This document shows, one piece after another, positions 39,323-51,000 of a stretch of DNA of 64,000 nt (position 1 is its first letter; the number at the start of each line of letters is the position of its first letter). Location of the stretch: assembly GCA_016709495.1 (NCBI GenBank), contig JADJMS010000026.1, positions 1 to 64,000 of the forward strand. The letters run 5' to 3'. The translations under genes and the position numbers were made by a program. Source of the DNA: Candidatus Dechloromonas phosphorivorans. Its GTDB lineage: Bacteria; Pseudomonadota; Gammaproteobacteria; Burkholderiales; Rhodocyclaceae. The notes below the pieces were generated by a model. It saw only the letters and a program-made list of their open reading frames with translations, ran no database searches and was not told where the DNA came from.

Positions 39323-41165
39323 ATGGAAGAATTTGTAGGTAGGCTCTGGCATAACTGGGTCACCAAGGCTGCAGGTGGGCACTATCCGGAAGCCGTCGTA
39401 AAACTGGCTGAAATTGAGAAAACTGCCGGTATTCTGTTCCGCGCCTTCGGTGGCGACCCTGGCCTGAGAGTTGCCGCCGCCACGTCAGAAGAACACGGTG
39501 CGCGCCGACACTGGATGCAACGCCTTGCCGGCAGCAACGAAAAAATCGCCCAGGGCCGGCGCGATGCCGAAACCCTGCGTTTACCGCCAGAAATTGCCGC
39601 TTTTCCGGAAAAAGCACTGAATCGTGATCTTTACCTTTGGCTGGCAGCCTTGGCGGCCAGTGATGTCGCACCCACACAGCCCCTGGTTCATCCGCAACCA
39701 GCGCGCCAGTCAGGCCGCGCTGCAAAACTACCCAGGCCTGCGGCCGCGCTATGAACGTCTGGTAGCTGCACATTTTGCGGGTCGGATAGATCCGTCGCAA
39801 TTAAAGGCAGACGAAGCGGCTCAAGAAAACGCCCTACGTCAAGCCATGCTGCAACCTGGTACGGTCGACGGCCTGCCGCCGCTGAATTCGATCAAATCAA
39901 AACCACCACAACCTGTTCTGCTTTGGCTGATAGCTGGTGATGAGCGCAGCGCAAGCAAGCTGGCTGACCCGACCCAGCCCTTACCGCCCGAAGGCAGCGG
40001 CAGCAATACTGAATCGCAAAAACAGGCGCACAAGGCGGAACAAGTCGAAGCACCAGATAACAAGGCACCGCTGCTTGCCGTATTCCGCGCCGAAAGTCTG
40101 CCAACCTGGGCCGAGTATGTGCGCGTCAACCGCGCTTACGACGAAGATGAAAATCCGAATGCCAGCAATGCCGCTCAGGACCTCGACAAACTTTCTTTGA
40201 CCCGCGATGGCGAAACAGCCGTTTCCCGCGTCAAATTCGACCTCGATCTACCTTCCGCTGCCGAAGATGACACCCCGGTCGGCCCCGGCATCCCGCTACC
40301 AGAATGGGACTACCGCAAAGCTGAATTGCTGAAAGACTACTGTCGCCTGCAACCGATGATCGCCAAAGACGCCGGTCATGCAACGCTGCCAACCGAACTC
40401 GCAGCTACCGCGAAAAAACTGCGTGGCCAGTTCGCCGCCCTCGCCCCACAACGCCGCTGGTTAAAAGCGCAGCCGGATGGTGCCGAACTCGATGTAGACG
40501 CCTGCGTCCGTAACCATGCCGACCGTAGCTCCGGCCATACGCCGGAAAGCGGTGGCTATCTCGCGCAAGCGCGCTGCGAACGCGACCTGGCCTGCCTGCT
40601 ACTGGCCGACCTATCAATGTCGACCGATGCCTGGATTTCCGACTCACATCGTATCGTCGATGTGATTCGAGATTCATTACTGCTTTTTTCTGAAGCCTTA
40701 TCGACCACTGGCGACCGTTTCGGTATCTATGGTTTCTCTTCGCTACGTCGGCAGAATGTGCGCTTTCACCTGCTCAAGGATTTTAACGGCCGTTATGGCT
40801 CTGCCGCCCGCGCCCGAATTCTGGCTATCAAGCCGGGTTTTTACACGCGGATGGGCGCGGCAATCCGACAATCAGCCAAAATCCTCTACGAACAAACTGC
40901 CGCCCGCCGCCTACTGCTCATCATCACCGATGGCAAGCCGAACGACCTCGATCTCTACGATTCCCGCTACGGTATCGAAGATACGCGTATGGCGGTCTAT
41001 GAAGCCCGGCGCATGGGCCTGACGCCCTTCTGCGTCACCATCGACCGTGAGGCAGGCGCTTACCTCCCCTACATCTTCGGCCCGGCTGGTTTTTGCGTTA
41101 TCCGCAAGCCAGAAGAGCTTCCGCGACGCCTCCCTCTTTTATACGCGCAATTAACTAGAGACTAG
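39323..41165 (+). CDS. norD: NorD, von Willebrand A domain protein, one frameshift
   Basis: NorD works with NorQ in Fe-B insertion into NO reductase. The N-terminal part (MEEFVGRLWHNWVTKAAGG) and middle are helical and charged. The C-terminal VWA domain has the metal-site motif DLACLLLADLSMSTDAW, then GDRFGIYGFSS, and LLLIITDGKPNDLDLYDSRYGIEDTRMAVYEAR. One extra C in the run at 39678-39684 shifts the frame; removing it gives PTQPWFIRNQRASQAAL and 613 residues. The ATG at 39323 follows the CcoG-like stop. Confidence 0.92.
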
Positions 41166-41235
41166 TACTTTAGCCGTATTGTGGCGTGATTAGCTGAGTG
41201 CCAACATCAGCCCCTCAATTTCATCAGTCGATACC

Positions 41236-41931
41236 ATGCAAGCAAGCCCCCCAGTCAATATTGAAGCGCTTCTTACCCACATTCCACTATTCAATGGACT
41301 GGCCGCAGAGGAAATATCCCGAATCGCCCGAGCTACGCGAGAAATCCACGCCAACAAGGGTGATATCTTGTTTCACAAGAACGACCCATGCGCTGGATTC
41401 CATCTATTGGTTTACGGGCAAGTCAAACTCGCCTTCACCTCGCCGCAAGGCAGCGAAAAAGTCGTTGAAATCCTGACGCAGGGACAAAGCTTTGGTGAAG
41501 CCGTGATGTTTATGGAAAAACCCTACATCGTTTTCGCCCAGGCGCTTACCGACTCGCTGTTGCTGCACATTTCAAAGAGTGCGGTATTTGCCGAACTGGA
41601 GCGTGACCATAATCTCTGCCGCAAAATGCTGGCCGGCATGGCCATGCGCCTGCATCAATTAATGAATGACGTCGAATCCTATTCGCTACACTCCGGCAAA
41701 CAGCGCATCATCGGTTACTTGCTGCGCGAACTCTCCGATGCAGACCTGAACGGCACCAACATTGCCGTCACTTTGCCCACCAACAAAGGCGTCATCGCCT
41801 CCCGCCTCAACCTGACCCAGGAACATTTCTCACGCATTCTGCATGAACTGACAGAACTGGCGCTGATTGTCGTGGAAGGGCGGAAGATCCATATTCCTTG
41901 TGTGGCAAACTTAAGGAAACACGAGGGCTAA
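41236..41931 (+). CDS. Crp/Fnr-family transcription regulator (DNR/NnrR-like)
   Basis: The N-terminal cyclic-nucleotide-binding-like domain (HIPLFNGLAAEEISRI, GDILFHKNDPC, LLVYGQVKLAF, GQSFGEAVMFME) is joined by a long helix to a winged helix (LPTNKGVIASRLNLTQEHFSRILHELTEL). It lacks the N-terminal Cys cluster of FNR, so it should not be an oxygen-sensing iron-sulfur protein. By position after norD it is most likely the NO-responsive activator of the nor genes. Length 231. It is followed by a bidirectional terminator. Confidence 0.85.
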   Translation: MQASPPVNIEALLTHIPLFNGLAAEEISRIARATREIHANKGDILFHKNDPCAGFHLLVYGQVKLAFTSPQGSEKVVEILTQGQSFGEAVMFMEKPYIVFAQALTDSLLLHISKSAVFAELERDHNLCRKMLAGMAMRLHQLMNDVESYSLHSGKQRIIGYLLRELSDADLNGTNIAVTLPTNKGVIASRLNLTQEHFSRILHELTELALIVVEGRKIHIPCVANLRKHEG

Positions 41932-41958
41932 TACATCCGGCTTGAAATTGAAGGCGAA

Positions 41959-41987
41959 GAAAAGGGGCGGAAATTTCCGCCCCTTTT
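41959..41987. terminator. Bidirectional terminator between the regulator and the adhesin
   Basis: AAAAGGGGCGGAAA and TTTCCGCCCCTTTT form a perfect 14-nt inverted repeat, with A- and T-rich ends. It serves the convergent ends of the regulator and the giant adhesin gene. The adjoining bases 41988-42003 match the dispersed repeat on the minus strand. Confidence 0.9.
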
Positions 41988-42003
41988 TGCTGTTGACCGT
42001 AAC
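41965..42003 (-). repeat. Dispersed short repeat, possible copy 6 (at a terminator)
   Basis: On the minus strand GTTACGGTCAACAGCAAAAA runs into the terminator hairpin GGGGCGGAAATTTCCGCCCC. Only the left half matches the repeat. Confidence 0.35.
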
Positions 42004-42006
42004 GCC

Positions 42007-45000
42007 TTAGTCAGTGATCAGTTTTCCCTTGGCAATCAGGTCGTTGATGATCGCCACATCATTGGTACCGTTTGCCCCGAGATCAACGCCTGAAAGCACG
42101 ATCTTCTGTGTCACATTCGTACCGTCCGGTTTGACATCGATTACCGTATCGGCTCCCGACTTGCTGAAATTCAGGTAACCATCAAGCGTCGCGGCATTGG
42201 TCGCACCGTTGGGCAGCAGATCACGCAGATCAAGTACATCGCCACCCAAAGATTTCGAAGCAACATTAAAGCCGGTAATTGTGTCTGTCGCCGGTGAGCC
42301 AACCGTGCCCTTATCTGAAAGACTCCAGGCAAATGTATCGGATCCCAGCCCACCAGTCAGCGAATCATTACCGGCCCCACCAATCAGAACATCAGATCCT
42401 GCCCCACCAGTCAAGGTATCCGCTCCAGCGCCACCAGCCAAGACATGAGCATTGGCATTAGCCGAAGCGTTCAGCACATCGACGCCACCTGTGCCCGCAA
42501 ACATATCAGCGCTGTTCGCAACGGAAAGCAATTGGGTCGTAGTATTGCCTCCAAAGCTCAGTTTCATAAGTCGCTTTGGCTTGCGCATCAGTCAATGCGC
42601 CGTCATATATGCGCGCATCTTCGAGTGCACCATTCAGGAATCGATTTGAAGTGGCACCATCATCGGCGGTCACGCCAAAACCGATGAATTTATTGGGAGC
42701 AACTAAACCTGCATCCAGAACTGTGCCAGTACCTCCATTTGCTGCGTTGACCGTCTGAGCAGTGCCATCAACCCACATATTCGTTTTCCCTGAGACGAAA
42801 TCATGCGTCATGATGACGTTATGCCACTGATTATTATTAATCGCATTGTCGCTCATCAATCCGGCGTTATCACCCATACCAAAACCAATCTTGCCCTGGT
42901 TGTTGATGAAACCCCACTGAACATCAACCGTACCGCCATTATTTTCCATGCCAATTACAGAAGGCGAATCCCAGCCGATATTTGAACCGACCTGCGACGT
43001 CTTAATCCAGAAACTAAGCGTCGCCGCCTTCGCCGCAGTCTGCCCTGCCAGCGAATCAGTAACCGAATGGTCGAGAGCTACCCAACCTCCATCACGTACA
43101 GCCGATGAGCCACCGACACCATTGAACTGGATGGCAGTTGAATCGTTACGCCCAGTTGTCCATGTCGGGCTTAGATTAGCAGCAGGATCAGCCTGTTGCC
43201 CGGTATGCGGCGTGTTATTGGTGATAGTCCCAACTTGATCCGTAAGTGGATTGAAATTTGTGGTGGTCGTCCCTGCTCCTTGATTGAATTGCCAATAATC
43301 GATCCATTTTGAAGTCACTGTTGGGGCGGCTGTATCGATGCCCACGGTGTCGGTGGAGCCGCCACCGAGGTTGCCCACGGCGTTGCTGTAGGAGTTGGCG
43401 CTGACCGAGACCGAGCCGGTGCCTTCAAACGGCGAACTGGCGGTGAAGGTGGCGGTAAACACCAGCGGATCGGCTGTCGGCTGCAGGTTGGTCACGGTGC
43501 CATTGGCGGCCGTGATGTCGGCAGCGGTAAAGCCGACGGGGGCTTCGCTGAAGGTGAAGGTGACCACCGAGGTGGTGTCTGCCACATTGAGCGCACTGTC
43601 AACAATATTGACCACTACCGACGGCACGTTGGAGCCGGTGTAGCCTTCGGTGTCGGTCGCGCTGGCGGTGTTGCCAGCGGCATCCGTGGTGGTGACTTTG
43701 GCGTCCACAACCTTATCAGGGTCAGCGGCCAGGTCGGCACCGGGGACGTTGATCGAGAAGGTTTTACCGGGCTGAACCAGACCGGTGAAGTCTTTGCCGT
43801 TGACGGTGAGGGTGACGGTGTCGCCGACCTTGGCGTCGCCGCCAACGACGCCGGTGACCGGAATGGTCTGGCCGGCTTCGGCGACGCTGATGATGTCATC
43901 CGCAGTGATATTGGCGTCCAGCGTGATGGTCGGTGCCGGCGGCTGGGTATCGATGCCCACGGTGTCGGTGGAGCCGCCACCGAGGTTGCCCACGGCGTTG
44001 CTGTAGGAGTTGGCGCTGACCGAGACCGAGCCGGTGCCTTCAAACGGCGAACTGGCCGTGAAGGTAGCGGTAAACACCAGCGGATCGGCTGTCGGCTGCA
44101 GGTTGGTCACGGTGCCATTGGCGGCCGTGATGTCGGCGGCGGTAAAGCCGACGGGGGCTTCGCTGAAGGTGAAGGTGACCACCGAGGTGGTGTCTGCCAC
44201 ATTGAGCGCACTGTCAACAATATTGACCACTACCGACGGCACGTTGGAGCCGGTGTAGCCTTCGGTGTCGGTCGCGCTGGCGGTGTTGCCAGCGGCATCC
44301 GTGGTCGTGACTTTGGCGTCCACAACCTTGTCAGGGTCAGCGGCCAGGTCGGCACCGGGGACGTTGATCGAGAAGGTTTTACCGGGCTGAACCAGACCGG
44401 TGAAGTCTTGCCGTTGACGGTGAGGGTGACGGTGTCGCCGACCTTGGCGTCGCCGCCAACGACGCCGGTGACCGGGATGCTCTGGCCGGCTTCGGCGACG
44501 CTGATGATGTCATCCGCAGTGATATTGGCGTCCAGCGTGATGGTCGGTGCCGGCGGCTTGGTATCGATGCCCACGGTGTCGGTGGAGCCGCCACCGAGGT
44601 TGCCCACGGCGTTGCTGTAGGAGTTGGCGCTGACCGAGACCGAGCCGGTGCCTTCAAACGGCGAACTGGCCGTGAAGGTAGCGGTAAACACCAGCGGATC
44701 GGCTGTCGGCTGCAGGTTGGTCACGGTGCCATTGGCGGCCGTGATGTCGGCGGCGGTAAAGCCGACGGGGGCTTCGCTGAAGGTGAAGGTGACCACCGAG
44801 GTGGTGTCTGCCACATTGAGCGCACTGTCAACAATATTGACCACTACCGACGGCACGTTGGAGCCGGTGTAGCCTTCGGTGTCGGTCGCGCTGGCGGTGT
44901 TGCCAGCGGCATCCGTGGTCGTGACTTTGGCGTCCCCAACCTTGTCAGGGTCAGCGGCCAGGTCGGCACCGGGGACGTTGATCGAGAAGGTTTTACCGGG

Positions 45001-48000
45001 CTGAACCAGACCGGTGAAGTCTTTGCCGTTGACGGTGAGGGTGACGGTGTCGCCGACCTTGGCGTCGCCGCCAACGACGCCGGTGACCGGAATGGTCTGG
45101 CCGGCTTCGGCGACGCTGATGATGTCATCCGCAGTGATATTGGCGTCCAGCGTGATGGTCGGTGCCGGCGGCTTGGTATCGATGCCCACGGTGTCGGTGG
45201 AGCCGCCACCGAGGTTGCCCACGGCGTTGCTGTAGGAGTTGGCGCTGACCGAGACCGAGCCGGTGCCTTCAAACGGCGAACTGGCGGTGAAGGTGGCGGT
45301 AAACACCAGCGGATCGGCTGTCGGCTGCAGGTTGGTCACGGTGCCATTGGCGGCCGTGATGTCGGCGGCGGTAAAGCCGACGGGGGCTTCGCTGAAGGTG
45401 AAGGTGACCACCGAGGTGGTGTCTGCCACATTGAGCGCACTGTCAACAATATTGACCACTACCGACGGCACGTTGGAGCCGGTGTAGCCTTCGGTGTCGG
45501 TCGCGCTGGCGGTGTTGCCAGCGGCATCCGTGGTCGTGACTTTGGCGTCCACAACCTTGTCAGGGTCAGCGGCCAGGTCGGCACCTGGGACGTTGATCGA
45601 GAAGGTTTTACCGGGCTGAACCAGACCGGTGAAGTCTTGCCGTTGACGGTGAGGGTGACGGTGTCGCCGACCTTGGCGTCGCCGCCAACGACGCCGGTGA
45701 CCGGAATGGTCTGGCCGGCTTCGGCGACGCTGATGATGTCATCCGCAGTGATATTGGCGTCCAGCGTGATGGTCGGTGCCGGCGGCTTGGTATCGATGCC
45801 CACGGTGTCGGTGGAGCCGCCACCGAGGTTGCCCACGGCGTTGCTGTAGGAGTTGGCGCTGACCGAGACCGGAGCCGGTGCCTTCAAACGGCGAACTGGC
45901 CGGTGAAGGTAGCGGTACACACCAGCGGATCGGCTGTCGGCTGCAGGTTGGTCACGGTGCCATTGGCGGCCGTGATGTCGGCGGCGGTAAAGCCGACGGG
46001 GGCTTCGCTGAAGGTGAAGGTGACCACCGAGGTGGTGTCTGCCACATTGAGCGCACTGTCAACAATATTGACCACTACCGACGGCACGTTGGAGCCGGTG
46101 TAGCCTTCGGTGTCGGTCGCGCTGGCGGTGTTGCCAGCGGCATCCGTGGTCGTGACTTTGGCGTCCACAACCTTGTCAGGGTCAGCGGCCAGGTCGGCAC
46201 CTGGGACGTTGATCGAGAAGGTTTTACCGGGCAGAACCAGACCAGTGAAGTCTTTGCCGTTGACGGTGAGGGTGACGGTGTCGCCGACCTTGGCGTCGCC
46301 GCCAACGACGCCGGTGACCGGGATGCTCTGGCCGGCTTCGGCGACGCTGATGATGTCATCCGCAGTGATATTGGCGTCCAGCGTGATGGTCGGTGCCGGC
46401 GGCTTGGTATCGATGCCCACGGTGTCGGTGGAGCCGCCACCGAGGTTGCCCACGGCGTTGCTGTAGGAGTTGGCGCTGACCGAGACCGAGCCGGTGCCTT
46501 CAAACGGCGAACTGGCCGTGAAGGTAGCGGTAAACACCAGCGGATCGGCTGTCGGCTGCAGGTTGGTCACGGTGCCATTGGCGGCCGTGATGTCGGCGGC
46601 GGTAAAGCCGACGGGGGCTTCGCTGAAGGTGAAGGTGACCACCGAGGTGGTGTCTGCCACATTGAGCGTGCTGTCGACGATATTGACCACTACCGACGGC
46701 ACGTTGGAGCCGGTGTAGCCTTCGGTGTCGGTCGCGCTCGCGGTGTTGCCAGCGGCATCCGTGGTCGTGACTTTGGCGTCCCTAACCTTGTCAGGGTCAG
46801 CGGCCAGGTCGGCACCGGGGACGTTGATCGAGAAGGTTTTACCGGGCTGAACCAGACCGGTGAAGTCTTTGCCGTTGACGGTGAGGGTGACGGTGTCGCC
46901 GACCTTGGCGTCGCCGCCAACGACGCCGGTGACCGGAATGGTCTGGCCGGCTTCGGCGACGCTGATGATGTCATCCGCAGTGATATTGGCGTCCAGCGTG
47001 ATGGTCGGTGCCGGCGGCTGGGTATCGATGCCCACGGTGTCGGTGGAGCCGCCACCGAGGTTGCCCACGGCGTTGCTGTAGGAGTTGGCGCTGACCGAGA
47101 CCGAGCCGGTGCCTTCAAACGGCGAACTGGCCGTGAAGGTAGCGGTAAACACCAGCGGATCGGCTGTCGGCTGCAGGTTGGTCACGGTGCCATTGGCGGC
47201 CGTGATGTCGGCGGCGGTAAAGCCGACGGGGGCTTCGCTGAAGGTGAAGGTGACCACCGAGGTGGTGTCTGCCACATTGAGCGCACTGTCAACAATATTG
47301 ACCACTACCGACGGCACGTTGGAGCCGGTGTAGCCTTCGGTGTCGGTCGCGCTGGCGGTGTTGCCCGCGGCATCCGTGGTCGTGACTTTGGCGTCCTAAC
47401 CTTGTCAGGGTCAGCGGCCAGGTCGGCACCGGGGACGTTGATCGAGAAGGTTTTACCGGGCTGAACCAGACCGGTGAAGTCTTTGCCGTTGACGGTGAGG
47501 GTGACGGTGTCGCCGACCTTGGCGTCGCCGCCAACGACGCCGGTGACCGGAATGGTCTGGCCGGCTTCGGCGACGCTGATGATGTCATCCGCAGTGATAT
47601 TGGCGTCCAGCGTGATGGTCGGTGCCGGCGGCTTGGTATCGATGCCCACGGTGTCGGTGGAGCCGCCACCGAGGTTGCCCACGGCGTTGCTGTAGGAGTT
47701 GGCGCTGACCGAGACCGAGCCGGTGCCTTCAAACGGCGAACTGGCCGTGAAGGTAGCGGTAAACACCAGCGGATCGGCTGTCGGCTGCAGGTTGGTCACG
47801 GTGCCATTGGCGGCCGTGATGTCGGCGGCGGTAAAGCCGACGGGGGCTTCGCTGAAGGTGAAGGTGACCACCGAGGTGGTGTCTGCCACATTGAGCGCAC
47901 TGTCAACAATATTGACCACTACCGACGGCACGTTGGAGCCGGTGTAGCCTTCGGTGTCGGTCGCGCTGGCGGTGTTGCCAGCGGCATCCGTGGTCGTGAC

Positions 48001-51000
48001 TTTGGCGTCCTAACCTTGTCAGGGTCAGCGGCCAGGTCGGCACCTGGGACGTTGATCGAGAAGGTTTTACCGGGCAGAACCAGACCAGTGAAGTCTTTGC
48101 CGTTGACGGTGAGGGTGACGGTGTCGCCGACCTTGGCGTCGCCGCCAACGACGCCGGTGACCGGGATGCTCTGGCCGGCTTCGGCGACGCTGATGATGTC
48201 ATCCGCAGTGATATTGGCGTCCAGCGTGATGGTCGGTGCCGGCGGCTTGGTATCGATGCCCACGGTGTCGGTGGAGCCGCCACCGAGGTTGCCCACGGCG
48301 TTGCTGTAGGAGTTGGCGCTGACCGAGACCGAGCCGGTGCCTTCAAACGGCGAACTGGCCGTGAAGGTAGCGGTAAACACCAGCGGATCGGCTGTCGGCT
48401 GCAGGTTGGTCACGGTGCCATTGGCGGCCGTGATGTCGGCGGCGGTAAAGCCGACGGGGGCTTCGCTGAAGGTGAAGGTGACCACCGAGGTGGTGTCTGC
48501 CACATTGAGCGCACTGTCAACAATATTGACCACTACCGACGGCACGTTGGAGCCGGTGTAGCCTTCGGTGTCGGTCGCGCTGGCGGTGTTGCCAGCGGCA
48601 TCCGTGGTCGTGACTTTGGCGTCCACAACCTTGTCAGGGTCAGCGGCCAGGTCGGCACCTGGGACGTTGATCGAGAAGGTTTTACCGGGCTGAACCAGAC
48701 CGGTGAAGTCTTTGCCGTTGACGGTGAGGGTGACGGTGTCGCCGACCTTGGCGTCGCCGCCAACGACGCCGGTGACCGGAATGGTCTGGCCGGCTTCGGC
48801 GACGCTGATGATGTCATCCGCAGTGATATTGGCGTCCAGCGTGATGGTCGGTGCCGGCGGCTTGGTATCGATGCCCACGGTGTCGGTGGAGCCGCCACCG
48901 AGGTTGCCCACGGCGTTGCTGTAGGAGTTGGCGCTGACCGAGACCGAGCCGGTGCCTTCAAACGGCGAACTGGCCGTGAAGGTAGCGGTAAACACCAGCG
49001 GATCGGCTGTCGGCTGCAGGTTGGTCACGGTGCCATTGGCGGCCGTGATGTCGGCGGCGGTAAAGCCGACGGGGGCTTCGCTGAAGGTGAAGGTGACCAC
49101 CGAGGTGGTGTCTGCCACATTGAGCGCACTGTCAACAATATTGACCACTACCGACGGCACGTTGGAGCCGGTGTAGCCTTCGGTGTCGGTCGCGCTGGCG
49201 GTGTTGCCAGCGGCATCCGTGGTCGTGACTTTGGCGTCCTAACCTTGTCAGGGTCAGCGGCCAGGTCGGCACCCGGGACGTTGATCGAGAAGGTTTTACC
49301 GGGCTGAACCAGACCGGTGAAGTCTTTGCCGTTGACGGTGAGGGTGACGGTGTCGCCGACCTTGGCGTCGCCGCCAACGACGCCGGTGACCGGAATGGTC
49401 TGGCCGGCTTCGGCGACGCTGATGATGTCATCCGCAGTGATATTGGCGTCCAGCGTGATGGTCGGTGCCGGGGGCTGGGTATCGATGCCCACGGTGTCGG
49501 TGGAGCCGCCACCGAGGTTGCCCACGGCGTTGCTGTAGGAGTTGGCGCTGACCGAGACCGAGCCGGTGCCTTCAAACGGCGAACTGGCCGTGAAGGTAGC
49601 GGTAAACACCAGCGGATCGGCTGTCGGCTGCAGGTTGGTCACGGTGCCATTGGCGGCCGTGATGTCGGCGGCGGTAAAGCCGACGGGGGCTTCGCTGAAG
49701 GTGAAGGTGACCACCGAGGTGGTGTCTGCCACATTGAGCGCACTGTCAACAATATTGACCACTACCGACGGCACGTTGGAGCCGGTGTAGCCTTCGGTGT
49801 CGGTCGCGCTGGCGGTGTTGCCAGCGGCATCCGTGGTCGTGACTTTGGCGTCCACAACCTTGTCAGGGTCAGCGGCCAGGTCGGCACCGGGGACGTTGAT
49901 CGAGAAGGTTTTACCGGGCTGAACCAGACCGGTGAAGTCTTTGGCCGTTGACGGTGAGGGTGACGGTGTCGCCGACCTTGGCGTCGCCGCCAACGACGCC
50001 GGTGACCGGAATGGTCTGGCCGGCTTCGGCGACGCTGATGATGTCATCCGCAGTGATATTGGCGTCCAGCGTGATGGTCGGTGCCGGCGGCTTGGTATCG
50101 ATGCCCACGGTGTCGGTGGAGCCGCCACCGAGGTTGCCCACGGCGTTGCTGTAGGAGTTGGCGCTGACCGAGACCGAGCCGGTGCCTTCAAACGGCGAAC
50201 TGGCCGTGAAGGTAGCGGTAAACACCAGCGGATCGGCTGTCGGCTGCAGGTTGGTCACGGTGCCATTGGCGGCCGTGATGTCGGCGGCGGTAAAGCCGAC
50301 GGGGGCTTCGCTGAAGGTGAAGGTGACCACCGAGGTGGTGTCTGCCACATTGAGCGCACTGTCAACAATATTGACCACTACCGACGGCACGTTGGAGCCG
50401 GTGTAGCCTTCGGTGTCGGTCGCGCTGGCGGTGTTGCCAGCGGCATCCGTGGTCGTGACTTTGGCGTCCACAACCTTGTCAGGGTCAGCGGCCAGGTCGG
50501 CACCGGGGACGTTGATCGAGAAGGTTTTACCGGGCTGAACCAGACCGGTGAAGTCTTTGCCGTTGACGGTGAGGGTGACGGTGTCGCCGACCTTGGCGTC
50601 GCCGCCAACGACGCCGGTGACCGGAATGGTCTGGCCGGCTTCGGCGACGCTGATGATGTCATCCGCAGTGATATTGGCGTCCAGCGTGATGGTCGGTGCC
50701 GGGGCTGGTATCGATGCCCACGGTGTCGGTGGAGCCGCCACCGAGGTTGCCCACGGCGTTGCTGTAGGAGTTGGCGCTGACCGAGACCGAGCCGGTGCCT
50801 TCAAACGGCGAACTGGCCGTGAAGGTAGCGGTAAACACCAGCGGATCGGCTGTCGGCTGCAGGTTGGTCACGGTGCCATTGGCGGCCGTGATGTCGGCGG
50901 CGGTAAAGCCGACGGGGGCTTCGCTGAAGGTGAAGGTGACCACCGAGGTGGTGTCTGCCACATTGAGCGCACTGTCAACAATATTGACCACTACCGACGG

